A DNA stretch of 64,000 nt, from the NCBI GenBank assembly GCA_937974565.1, contig CALJWL010000012.1, positions 31,702 to 95,701 on the forward strand, written 5' to 3'. This DNA is from an uncultured Arenicella sp. Lineage in GTDB: Bacteria > Pseudomonadota > Gammaproteobacteria > Arenicellales > Arenicellaceae. The position numbers and the translations under genes were made by a program. Positions within the stretch are counted from its first letter, which is position 1; every line of letters begins with the position of its first letter. Under the pieces are notes generated by a model that was given only the letters and a program-made list of their open reading frames with translations, was not told the DNA's origin and did not search any database. Below, piece by piece: positions 56,576 through 63,852 of the stretch.

Positions 56576-57376
56576 CTATTGAGCGTTATCTATTTCGCCC
56601 ATTTGTTGTTTGCGCCGCGCCTCAATTTGCTCTCGCTGGGCAGCAACCTGCTCAGCATTAAGAGTGCTATCAAGACCGAGTTTAATGCTCTCAAACATGT
56701 ATTGCGCGTTTACATCTGAAACATGAAATAACCTTTGCGCCGTATCGCGACCTAGGTGTACTTCCCTTAATGTTTGCAATTGCCTATATAGCAACTGATC
56801 ACTTTCAATTGAAGCAACGGTTTGAGGCCCAATCGGGGCGGCGGCGTGTATTTGATCAAACTGCTCTTTGGCTTGAAGAAAATTTTTGTAGTCACCAACC
56901 AACTGAGCCGTCTGCTCTCCCGTTTTTTCAGGTAATGCCTTCTTAATTAGATCTTGCAGTTTGAGTGTCGATTCAGCGTCCAACTGGTTATATATACGTT
57001 CTAAGGCTTCATCCAGCGACACAACGGCATCGTGATCTAAGATAACGTCTCCATTTTCATCCACCTTTACCGCTTGCAATGCCTCAAAGACAGACTGTTC
57101 GGTAAACGGCAGACGCTGAGTTAGGGCGTCTTCAGTCTCCGTCTCAGTGCTTGCTTTGTTTTTACTGAGCCACTTCCAGTGCTTAGCCAATGTCTGCTCT
57201 TCTCTTAGTGTGGTTGACGCTGTATTTTTCGACTCTAAGGGCTGGCCCTCATCGGTTGATTTAACTGTTTCGTCTTTTACGGTTGCTGTGGAACTTGTAG
57301 GTGTGTCCACTAATGTGAGCGCACCAACAACTAAAATGCCAATAATACATACAATCAACAGGAGTCGATTATTCAT
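56576..57376 (-). CDS. Lipase chaperone (LifO/Lif)-like protein
   Basis: A 266-residue protein with one N-terminal transmembrane helix (residues 5-22), a Ser/Thr/Glu-rich linker to about residue 70, and a helical domain. The stretches L-P-F-T-E-x-S-V and V-D-E-N-G-D-V-I-L-D, then L-I-K-K-A-L-P and the C-terminal G-L-D-S-T-L-N-A-E-Q-V-A-A-Q-R-E-Q-I-E match the layout of lipase-specific foldases, which are anchored in the inner membrane and fold a secreted lipase in the periplasm. The classical F-D-Y motif is degenerate (V-S-L-D-E-A-L). It lies downstream of a secreted polyester hydrolase gene, a possible client. That link is inference. Confidence 0.55.
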   Translation of the reverse strand: MNNRLLLIVCIIGILVVGALTLVDTPTSSTATVKDETVKSTDEGQPLESKNTASTTLREEQTLAKHWKWLSKNKASTETETEDALTQRLPFTEQSVFEALQAVKVDENGDVILDHDAVVSLDEALERIYNQLDAESTLKLQDLIKKALPEKTGEQTAQLVGDYKNFLQAKEQFDQIHAAAPIGPQTVASIESDQLLYRQLQTLREVHLGRDTAQRLFHVSDVNAQYMFESIKLGLDSTLNAEQVAAQREQIEARRKQQMGEIDNAQ

Positions 57377-57623
57377 AGGAAATCACTCTTTTTTACTGTT
57401 CTTATTTTATGTGTTGAAGGAGTGGCATTAACTCGGTCAGTTAACAACTCATGTCTGTTAATAAACAATCACTGCAAACAAACGTTAGTAGGGTCTCGTT
57501 AATGCCCTCCTGTTTCTTTAAATATTCAGACTAAGCCCATTTTATGGTCGCGAGTAGAAAAAGCACCGACAACTTAAAAACTCAGGGCTATGAGCCTGCC
57601 ACCCTTTAGGTGGAAAGGCCTAG

Positions 57624-58574
57624 CTAAAATGAACAGGTGTCTCTAAATTGCGAGATACGGCTATTCGCCTCGTGATTAGGGCCGCATAAGAACTGATTGT
57701 AACGTCGGTCCTTATCCAAAAAGCGCTTCATCCAAGACACCCCGTATGTCGACAGCACAGCATTGTTTATATTGTTGCCGTTGGCACAGTTATGAGGGCC
57801 GTCATTGATTTCCAAATACACTTTATCAGTATTGCTTGGAATAGCGTTGTAGAAAGGTCGTGCATGAGTATTAATACCCGCTGTGCCATCATTTTCACAC
57901 GCCATGATCATCGTTGGCACACCAATTTGATTAAAATTATTACCACCGACACTCCATGGCGCTAAAGGCAATGCCGCACTTAAGCGGTTTCTAGAGGCAC
58001 TGCGTAGAGAGCCACCGCCTCCCATGGAAAACCCCATGGTTGCTAAACGGTTCTCATCGACTAAGCCTGAGATCGGGCTATTGGAACGCCCACTCTCGGC
58101 AATCAAATGATTCAGAGCCGCATCAAGCTGGCGGCTGCGACTTTCAGGTTGGTCAAAACGACCATTGGTGTCTATCGTAATCACAACAAAACCGTGAGAC
58201 GCTAATACGGGCCCCCACCAAGCAACCGCAGATTGAGTATTGGTAAATCCCGGTGCTATTGATATTGCGCCCATCTCACTTGAGATGTTGGTAGGGTAAT
58301 AAATTGTGCCTCCACCAAATCCGTTAACCGAACTTGCAACATTGCTTGTTGTAATGGGTTGAGGGCCACGGTTGGCTTGGACAAAAGACAAACTTGGATT
58401 AGGGCCAAGTTCATACCCACAGTTTGAACTGCACGTGTCAGGGAATGGAAGCGGGCCGCTATTATCGCTGCCACTGCCACCGCCGCCATCACCACCACCA
58501 CCGGCAAACGCCGAGATTGATAGTAAAAATGTAACGGCGACTGCTGAGACTTTTTTTAACGCGGTATTTTTCAT
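57624..58574 (-). CDS. Secreted PETase-like polyester hydrolase (cutinase family)
   Basis: A 316-residue alpha/beta hydrolase of the dienelactone/PET-hydrolase-like family. It has a signal peptide (residues 1-24), a Gly-rich linker (25-40), a small Cys48/Cys52 loop, then the catalytic domain. The triad is Ser183 in G-F-S-M-G, Asp229 in C-E-N-D and His261 in G-P-H-N-C; the oxyanion pair is Phe110 and Met184. Cys226 and Cys263 match the extra active-site disulfide of Ideonella PETase, and Cys297/Cys314 the common C-terminal one. Position 159 of that enzyme (Trp) is Phe182 here, position 185 is Trp207, and the Ser214/Ile218 pair is His237/Phe241. A G-N-N-I-N loop after His261 keeps the extended length. 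It is expected to hydrolyse cutin-like or synthetic polyesters outside the cell. Confidence 0.9.
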   Translation of the reverse strand: MKNTALKKVSAVAVTFLLSISAFAGGGGDGGGGSGSDNSGPLPFPDTCSSNCGYELGPNPSLSFVQANRGPQPITTSNVASSVNGFGGGTIYYPTNISSEMGAISIAPGFTNTQSAVAWWGPVLASHGFVVITIDTNGRFDQPESRSRQLDAALNHLIAESGRSNSPISGLVDENRLATMGFSMGGGGSLRSASRNRLSAALPLAPWSVGGNNFNQIGVPTMIMACENDGTAGINTHARPFYNAIPSNTDKVYLEINDGPHNCANGNNINNAVLSTYGVSWMKRFLDKDRRYNQFLCGPNHEANSRISQFRDTCSF

Positions 58575-58699
58575 AGTGTAATCCTATTTTTATTCGCTTA
58601 TTTTTATATAAGTAACTTCTGTTCGTACTGCATAAAAAGATTTTATTTTGATACTGCTTTGCTTGTGCAAACTCCTTTGGTTTGTATTAAATAAAAAGA

Positions 58700-58716
58700 G
58701 TGTCAAAACTTGACAC
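58700..58716. promoter_or_regulatory. Palindrome GTGTCAA-N3-TTGACAC, candidate operator
   Basis: GTGTCAA (58700-58706) and TTGACAC (58710-58716) form a perfect palindrome with a 3-base centre, 126 bases upstream of the hydrolase start. It contains a TTGACA hexamer on each strand, so it could overlap a -35 box. Confidence 0.4.
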
Positions 58717-58763
58717 CAGGTCCAATATAAACAGCTTGCAAAGCGGAGTACATGGCAAAAAAG

Positions 58764-58775
58764 GACATTTATGTC
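58764..58775. promoter_or_regulatory. Palindrome GACAT-N2-ATGTC
   Basis: GACATTTATGTC is a 5+2+5 palindrome. A related AGACATTTTATAAGTC follows 12 bases later, so this may be a repeated operator half-site. By eye alone its significance is weak. Confidence 0.25.
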
Positions 58776-59032
58776 ATATATAAGACATTTTATAAGTCAA
58801 ATTAGCACTCAAAAAACAGAAAACCTTATTTACCAACCCATTTTAAGGTTGAATACTAAATTGGAATATCTGAAACGTTGGCACCCGCTTTGCGATCATC
58901 ACCCCAAAACCCTTTAAAAGCCTAGAGTCAGAAGCCCCAAGTGCGTTTGAAACCATTACCTCAAAACTTGATATACCACTGAAACGCTTACAACTTAATT
59001 AAGACCGCGAAAACATTTCAACAACTCGGGTT

Positions 59033-59070
59033 TATGGTTGTAAAACCATACCTTATACTCGCGCGAGTAT
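59033..59070. promoter_or_regulatory. Two adjacent palindromes before the GT-C-like gene
   Basis: TATGGTT-GTAA-AACCATA (59033-59050) is followed four bases later by ATACTCGCGCGAGTAT (59055-59070), a perfect 16-base palindrome ending 25 bases before the start codon of the next gene. They may be an operator pair or leader hairpins controlling that gene. Confidence 0.45.
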
Positions 59071-59095
59071 TTTACTGTTCAACAGCAGGCCCCGA

Positions 59096-60973
59096 ATGAA
59101 ACATTCACACTACACAATTAGCACCCAGATTCTTTTTATGTTGGGTGTATTTCTACTGTTATTCGGCTCTCGGTTAGAGATTATTAATCAACTGGCTTCG
59201 TTCGCACCCTACTACGACGATTGGGGTATGGGGGGCACGCTGCAAGAACATAAATCAGGGGAGCTTACGCTCGCTTTTCTGCTTAAACCGGCCAATGGGC
59301 ACCTGGGGCTATGGAGAGAATTTCTCCAAATCTTTTTGTTTGACCTCAATCAGCAACAGTGGGATACACACCTGCAAATGGTTGTAAATAGTGTGATTTG
59401 GGCGGCCACAGGTGTGCTGCTAATCATAATTACAAGAACGCACTTTCATCACTCCGCTAAAAATACGCTGACGGTTTTCATTCTGATTTTTTGGATGTTT
59501 CCCGCATCCCTGATTAACGCAACGTGGGGCGTGCAAACCCACAGCTATTTTATGATGCTTTTCAGTATCGCTGGGCTTTGGTTGATTTCAGCCCCCGCTA
59601 AAACCGCGCAATGGTGGTTCGGCCTATTTTTAGTTTGGGCTGCGACACTGACGATGGGGGGCGGTTCATTGGTCGCGCCCGCGGTGTTTGGCGTTACCAT
59701 CATCAAATATCTTTTAGCGGAACAACAAGCAAAAAAGGCCTTACAACTGACATTATGGGCTTCATTCGCACTCTCAATTTATTGTATTTTGCTTCTGTCT
59801 TACTCTTCTGGCGGGCATGAATTATTTTATGCAAAGTCTGTGGGTGATTTTGTAACGGTATTTCTGAAAGCACTGTCTTTCCCTTTGCAGACCCTAACAT
59901 GGCCATCCATCGTATTCACACTGCCCGTTCTTATTTTGGCTTGGCAAGTCTTAATATCTAAAGAAATAGAAGGCCGCGCTGCAAACTTTATTCTATTACT
60001 CGCCAGCTTTCATCTTTTGATGGCCATTACAATCGGTTATGCACGCGGTTACAACGGCTGGAGCCCATCACCGCGCTATTTTGAATTCTTTCAATCGCAA
60101 GTCATCGTCTCATTGATGGCGTTGGCGCTGGTGGTGTCACAACGAACACGTCTATCGATCAACTTTTCTATTGCACTGACCACTCTATGGGTTGGCTGTT
60201 TTGGTTTTGGTGCCATTCAACAAACCAAGTATCTTGCAAGTGAAATTCAAACAAGGTCCGTATTTAAGCCTCAACAAGAAAAAGCCATTCGTCACTATTT
60301 AGTTGACCGAAATTCAACGTCATTAAAAACCAAAGACATCAGAGCCGTGCCCTTCGCAAGCGGTGCCGGCTTGGCCTACTTTATTGAAAAAGTCGACCAA
60401 GAGCCGATTTGGTCAGCACAATTGCAGGTTCCCCCGATGGTGGAACGAGATAACAAGGTGGTTGATGGTTTTGTTAAAAATCCAACGTTTGCACCAGCAA
60501 ACACTGACTTTATTACACGATATAAAACAGAAAACGCATGGGGAAGCTACAACCCCGATCAAGGAGCATTCGCTGCAAAAGGGGTGTTTGTAAGTTCGTT
60601 AATGCAACCCACCCACGACACGCTGATTTTTCCGGTCATGGGGTACGTAGGCTTTGATGACATCGAGCTTAAATTGATTGAGGAAGGCAGCGGCAAAGTC
60701 ACACCCATTCGCCCAGAAGAACTGACGCTTGAAGGCGTAGACCACTGGAGGTCTATTTCAGTGAAAAGCCCCAAAGAGCCTTATCGAATAATAGCCGCCG
60801 ATCGCAGTGATACCCTATGGATGGCCTTTGCAAACCCTCGTGTTGTAGGCAGGTTATCCGTAATAACGAATAACATGATTAGTAACTCTCACGCATACTG
60901 GGCAATAAGTTTGCTAATTTTAGTACTGCTGTCGGCCAAAACAATATCGAGACTTTGTGGTCTAAGAGATTAG
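59096..60973 (+). CDS. GT-C-like polytopic membrane protein
   Basis: A 625-residue protein with ten to twelve transmembrane helices in the first 390 residues, a periplasmic domain (about 400-595) and a last helix before a short basic tail. The loop after the first helix holds Y-Y-D-D-W-G, an acidic pair in the position of the catalytic D-D/D-E motif of GT-C glycosyltransferases. A second acidic/polar segment is L-L-K-P-A-N-G-H-L-G-L-W-R-E. It resembles hypothetical membrane glycosyltransferases without a defined substrate. The layout (membrane part, then periplasmic domain, then last helix) is shared with the protein at 43819-46659. Confidence 0.55.
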   Translation: MKHSHYTISTQILFMLGVFLLLFGSRLEIINQLASFAPYYDDWGMGGTLQEHKSGELTLAFLLKPANGHLGLWREFLQIFLFDLNQQQWDTHLQMVVNSVIWAATGVLLIIITRTHFHHSAKNTLTVFILIFWMFPASLINATWGVQTHSYFMMLFSIAGLWLISAPAKTAQWWFGLFLVWAATLTMGGGSLVAPAVFGVTIIKYLLAEQQAKKALQLTLWASFALSIYCILLLSYSSGGHELFYAKSVGDFVTVFLKALSFPLQTLTWPSIVFTLPVLILAWQVLISKEIEGRAANFILLLASFHLLMAITIGYARGYNGWSPSPRYFEFFQSQVIVSLMALALVVSQRTRLSINFSIALTTLWVGCFGFGAIQQTKYLASEIQTRSVFKPQQEKAIRHYLVDRNSTSLKTKDIRAVPFASGAGLAYFIEKVDQEPIWSAQLQVPPMVERDNKVVDGFVKNPTFAPANTDFITRYKTENAWGSYNPDQGAFAAKGVFVSSLMQPTHDTLIFPVMGYVGFDDIELKLIEEGSGKVTPIRPEELTLEGVDHWRSISVKSPKEPYRIIAADRSDTLWMAFANPRVVGRLSVITNNMISNSHAYWAISLLILVLLSAKTISRLCGLRD

Positions 60974-61679
60974 TAGAACCCTGGCGGTTACACAGCTAGA
61001 TTTACGACCTCTTTTGTTCTGGCCAATTATCTATATTCACTGAGACAAAACGTTTCCCTTCAAGAACCTCTATAAGGTGTGTCGTATCTTAGCCCACTCT
61101 CCATGTTGCCGTGTGCAACAGGAGAATAGGACGAATTTTTAATATGAGTTTTATCAAAATCGTAACCCAAAACCAATGACATTTTATTTAGACCCTGAAT
61201 ACCCGCACCTTGATTCCTCTCTATACGCAAACTCATGTTGAAAGTACCTTCAACATGAGTTTGCACGAGGTTGGTAAACAGTCCTGACTTCCTGAATAGA
61301 CATGCTGAAGAACCAACGACTTTTTGGGCAACTAGACTGCCAAGAGTTGGACAAGTTCGTACAGTACTCAACCTTAATCCTGATAAGTGACTGATGCACT
61401 TCTTTAGAAATAGCACAAACAAAAAACGTGGATGCCTTTCTAATTGGTTCACATGAACATGATAGGCTAAATGCCTAGAATTTAACTCGGCCTCTTGACA
61501 CTTAGCGGCTTATAAGTGACCTCATTGATTTCTGTTTGACGATACTTGGGGCGAAACATCATGCTCTTGAATATTTAATATTTCCTGCTTGAAATGAAGC
61601 CATAAAAAGCAATAGATAGTACCGTCACAAGTAAAATAAGTAATAAGGAGGCGGGGATAAGATAGGTTACCTTTCAGGA
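60974..61679. other. Gene-poor region with one strong hairpin
   Basis: About 700 bases between the GT-C-like gene and the small DUF6508-like gene. A leftward 130-codon frame (61060-61452) has no recognisable family, signal sequence or ribosome-binding site; it could be a remnant. The one clear structure is the perfect inverted repeat at 61227-61264. Confidence 0.4.
61227..61264. repeat. Perfect 16-base inverted repeat with 6-base loop
   Basis: GCAAACTCATGTTGAA (61227-61242) and TTCAACATGAGTTTGC (61249-61264) are exact inverted copies around AGTACC. It is not adjacent to any gene end, so it does not look like an ordinary terminator. Possible meanings are a mobile-element relic, a recombination site or a small structured RNA. 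Confidence 0.8.
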
Positions 61680-62060
61680 TTAGTCGTCCTGCATCTGTGC
61701 ATGTAACTCCGCAGCTCTAACCATACAGATATTCCAGTACCCGTTTTCGATCAGGCGATGTAAATGTCCATGAGACATACGATCAATTCGAACGTGAGAA
61801 GTCATAATCATTCTAAGCTCTTCTAAGTCTGCTGACTGAATAACATCTGGGTCTTCAAGGTGTTCACGCCTATCTTCGAACTCGCTTTGCCAATCGAATG
61901 GAGCGGTGAATTCGGTGTTCTGCATAGTCATTAATAGATTGGCTATATGCACTGCGGAATCTTCGACTGTTATTAATTTCGTTGTTACTATGTTTGCTAC
62001 TGGATGCGTGGCCTCGACGACTTGTTGAAGCGCTGCTTTTGATATTGTAGGTAATGCCAT
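61680..62060 (-). CDS. Small DUF6508-like protein, partner of the macro-ART gene
   Basis: A 126-residue soluble acidic protein. The C-terminal part (about residues 72-110: S-A-D-L-E-E-L-R-M-I-M-T-S-H-V-R-I-D-R then G-H-L-H-R-L-I-E-N-G) fits my recollection of the DUF6508 pattern. The N-terminal half is predicted helical and unrecognised. No signal peptide or membrane helix. It has a strong AAAGGAGAT ribosome-binding site and starts 18 bases after the stop of the macro-ART gene, so it is co-expressed. A role as immunity protein or antitoxin for the ADP-ribosyltransferase is a hypothesis based on position and size only. Confidence 0.65.
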   Translation of the reverse strand: MALPTISKAALQQVVEATHPVANIVTTKLITVEDSAVHIANLLMTMQNTEFTAPFDWQSEFEDRREHLEDPDVIQSADLEELRMIMTSHVRIDRMSHGHLHRLIENGYWNICMVRAAELHAQMQDD

Positions 62061-62078
62061 GTTAGATCTCCTTTAAGT

Positions 62079-63191
62079 TCAACAGTAGTTAGGGACGGTC
62101 TGATTCGAGGTAAAGCGATGCTTATAGTTATGATTATATTCAGTGCCCGCTCCTTGGACGTTTATAACGGTATCTGTCATACCATAATCGTATAACACTT
62201 CATCTTCGCTTTGGTAAAGCGATATCATGTTAACCTTCGTGCCAGTAATACTGTTTATCTTTAGTAAATCCTCGCCCGCCCACGGTTTAGAAAAGGAAGT
62301 ACTCGTATAACCCAGGTGTGTAATCAAGGCGCCTTTAACGTATTGGGCACGCACTGAGTTCGGTAGTGTAGTGCCTCGTAACGTCAAGCCTTGATATGCT
62401 GGCAGATTACCAAGCCCATTGCTGATTCCACTAATAGTTGATAAATACTGTACGTAAGTACTATTATTTAGATCATGTGCACGCAATGCTGCATTAATTG
62501 TGAAGTAGAGGCTACCGGTATAGGCTCGAATACAATTTGTTTGTCGTTGTGTGAGCCCTGTAGGCGGTGTTGCGCCACTCAGGGCACCTGGTGGGTTGGT
62601 ATATTGGCTCTTATAGGCCGCAAAGGCCGTTTTTGCTAGAGTAGCATGAGCGTTAGAGTAGACCACTAGCTTTAAATTCATAAATGGCCAGTTAGTAACT
62701 CCTTGCCATTGACTGCCCATAAAGAATAACTGTCTAAAAATAGTGGCAAAGTCGGCACCACCAGAGCCTGTAGACATCATAGGCACGGCAATAGAGGCAT
62801 TGCCAGAATTGGTATGACATTGCAATGCTTTGAATAGCATCCATAAACTCCAGCCAGCATTGCTAGAGGGGTTGGCTGGTTCAAATAGAATAAAACGCGA
62901 AAAGTTCAACCCTGCACTGCTTACGTCCTGACTAACCCAACAAGGCATGGTTGGTTCATAGTTGGCGGCTTTGTTTGTGGATTGAGCTTGAACCGACACA
63001 CCTTTTGCATCGAGATCACCAATCACTGAGTTAGGCGTAGGTGAATAGTCACCGGGCAGGGCCGAGACAGCAATATAGTCAACGCTGTCGGCTAGTGAAA
63101 GATTGGTAATGTCTCCCTGACATAGCGTGATGGTGCGTGTTCCGCCACCCGCTTGATCAATGGTCATAGAATCTAAGTTAGTAAGCGCCAT
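62079..63191 (-). CDS. Macro-like domain fused to an R-S-E ADP-ribosyltransferase domain
   Basis: A 370-residue protein without signal peptide or membrane segment. Residues about 19-195 resemble a macro domain (ADP-ribose binding or hydrolysis). They contain C-Q-G-D-I-T (24-29), a D-Y-I-A-V-S-A stretch, and S-I-A-V-P-M-M-S-T-G-S-G-G (133-145) in the place of the macro phosphate loop, followed by a final strand L-K-L-V-V-Y. Residues about 215-350 look like an ADP-ribosyltransferase: R-A-Y-T-G-S-L-Y-F-T-I-N-A-A-L-R (222-237), Arg272 in T-L-R-G-T, the Ser-Thr-Ser motif 297-299, and Glu329-x-Glu331 in E-D-E-V-L. The E-x-E form is that of arginine-modifying enzymes. AAAAGGAGAG precedes the start. 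Both domain calls are mine from motifs. Confidence 0.7.
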   Translation of the reverse strand: MALTNLDSMTIDQAGGGTRTITLCQGDITNLSLADSVDYIAVSALPGDYSPTPNSVIGDLDAKGVSVQAQSTNKAANYEPTMPCWVSQDVSSAGLNFSRFILFEPANPSSNAGWSLWMLFKALQCHTNSGNASIAVPMMSTGSGGADFATIFRQLFFMGSQWQGVTNWPFMNLKLVVYSNAHATLAKTAFAAYKSQYTNPPGALSGATPPTGLTQRQTNCIRAYTGSLYFTINAALRAHDLNNSTYVQYLSTISGISNGLGNLPAYQGLTLRGTTLPNSVRAQYVKGALITHLGYTSTSFSKPWAGEDLLKINSITGTKVNMISLYQSEDEVLYDYGMTDTVINVQGAGTEYNHNYKHRFTSNQTVPNYC

Positions 63192-63504
63192 GATTAGTCT
63201 CTCCTTTTATGAGCTATATTGAGTTTTTGATTTGTCGAGTTCGTTGGTCATTAGAGCGGACCAGGCTGTGGATAACTCCAACTACCCCAAAGCATGTACA
63301 TGTTATAATTATCAGTTAGAAACCACCAATTAGAAACATTCACTCTATGTCTTTCTAAACACGCTTTATTCTTATATCACTCAGGAGGTTGGGCTTCTAT
63401 TACACATTATTACAACTGTCTGCTTGGCTCGGACTAGTTCCTCAACATCATGGAACTGGCGGCAAAGTACAACTCAGCTTATTAGCAAACCCGGCAATGT
63501 CCAA
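63192..63504. other. Upstream region of the macro-ART operon
   Basis: About 310 bases between the start of the macro-ART gene and the transposase remnant. It must contain the operon promoter. There are no open frames of note; no operator could be assigned. Confidence 0.4.
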
Positions 63505-63690
63505 TTAAGGGAACCAACAGCAGAGTAATTGATATTTCTCAAGCTTTTGCCTCTGATTTACGATCCCCCCCTCTTCATCCGTGTAACGCGTCGATCGTCG
63601 ATTGGCTTGCTTCTCAATTTCCTGTTTAAAAGATTCATTCTCTAGCCCCCACCCTGTTAGCGTCGATTCTGTAATTTGATCAACATGGAG
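63505..63690 (-). pseudogene. C-terminal remnant of a RAYT/IS200-like transposase
   Basis: Read leftward, about 61 codons are open between two stops. They contain the segment L-T-G-W-G-L-E-N-E-S-F-K-Q-E-I-E-K-Q-A-N-R-R. This resembles the end of REP-associated tyrosine transposases, where a G-x-x-L-G-x-x-x-F-x-x-E-I-x-x-x-x-x-R-R pattern is usual. The catalytic region is absent and a stop precedes the fragment, so it is a broken gene. The call rests on one short motif. Confidence 0.45.
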
Positions 63691-63750
63691 TCATCTGTTC
63701 CTGTGGAAAGGGGAAAGAGAAGGGGGCATTATAGTCGCTAAAATAAAGAT

Positions 63751-63828
63751 CCACGTTCTCAGAACGTGGCTTTGCCTTAAGCCCCCTAAAAGGGGGCGTG
63801 TATGAAGTGCCTTCCTAGAAGGCACTTC
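63751..63828. repeat. Three strong hairpins, probable end of an IS200-type element
   Basis: Three perfect stem-loops stand in a row: CCACGTTC-TCA-GAACGTGG (63751-63769), GCCCCCT-AAA-AGGGGGC (63781-63797) and GAAGTGCCTTC-CTA-GAAGGCACTTC (63804-63828). They lie 24 bases beyond the stop of the leftward transposase fragment, where an IS200/IS605 element has its structured right end. The last could also be a terminator. Confidence 0.7.
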
Positions 63829-63852
63829 TGAGTTAATTCCGCGTTTCATTAA

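Larger units (their letters stand above)
58575..59095. other. Divergent intergenic region upstream of the polyester hydrolase
   Basis: About 520 A/T-rich bases between the leftward hydrolase gene and a rightward membrane-protein gene. It contains no open frame of note but several palindromes: 58700-58716, 58764-58775, 59033-59050 and 59055-59070, listed separately. The left half probably holds the hydrolase promoter. Confidence 0.5.

Noticed and set aside
57576..57613. Small hairpins with a following T-run after the polyester-hydrolase gene
   Set aside because: Stems of only four to five pairs; too weak to call a terminator or a riboswitch.
61060..61452. Leftward 130-codon open frame
   Set aside because: No signal sequence, domain or ribosome-binding site; it includes both arms of the 16-base inverted repeat. 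It may be a gene remnant, but I cannot support it as a gene.
62079..63191. Calling the macro-ART gene a DarTG toxin-antitoxin system
   Set aside because: In DarTG the two domains are separate proteins and DarT has different motifs (DNA-modifying); here the E-x-E form points to protein arginine and the domains are fused.
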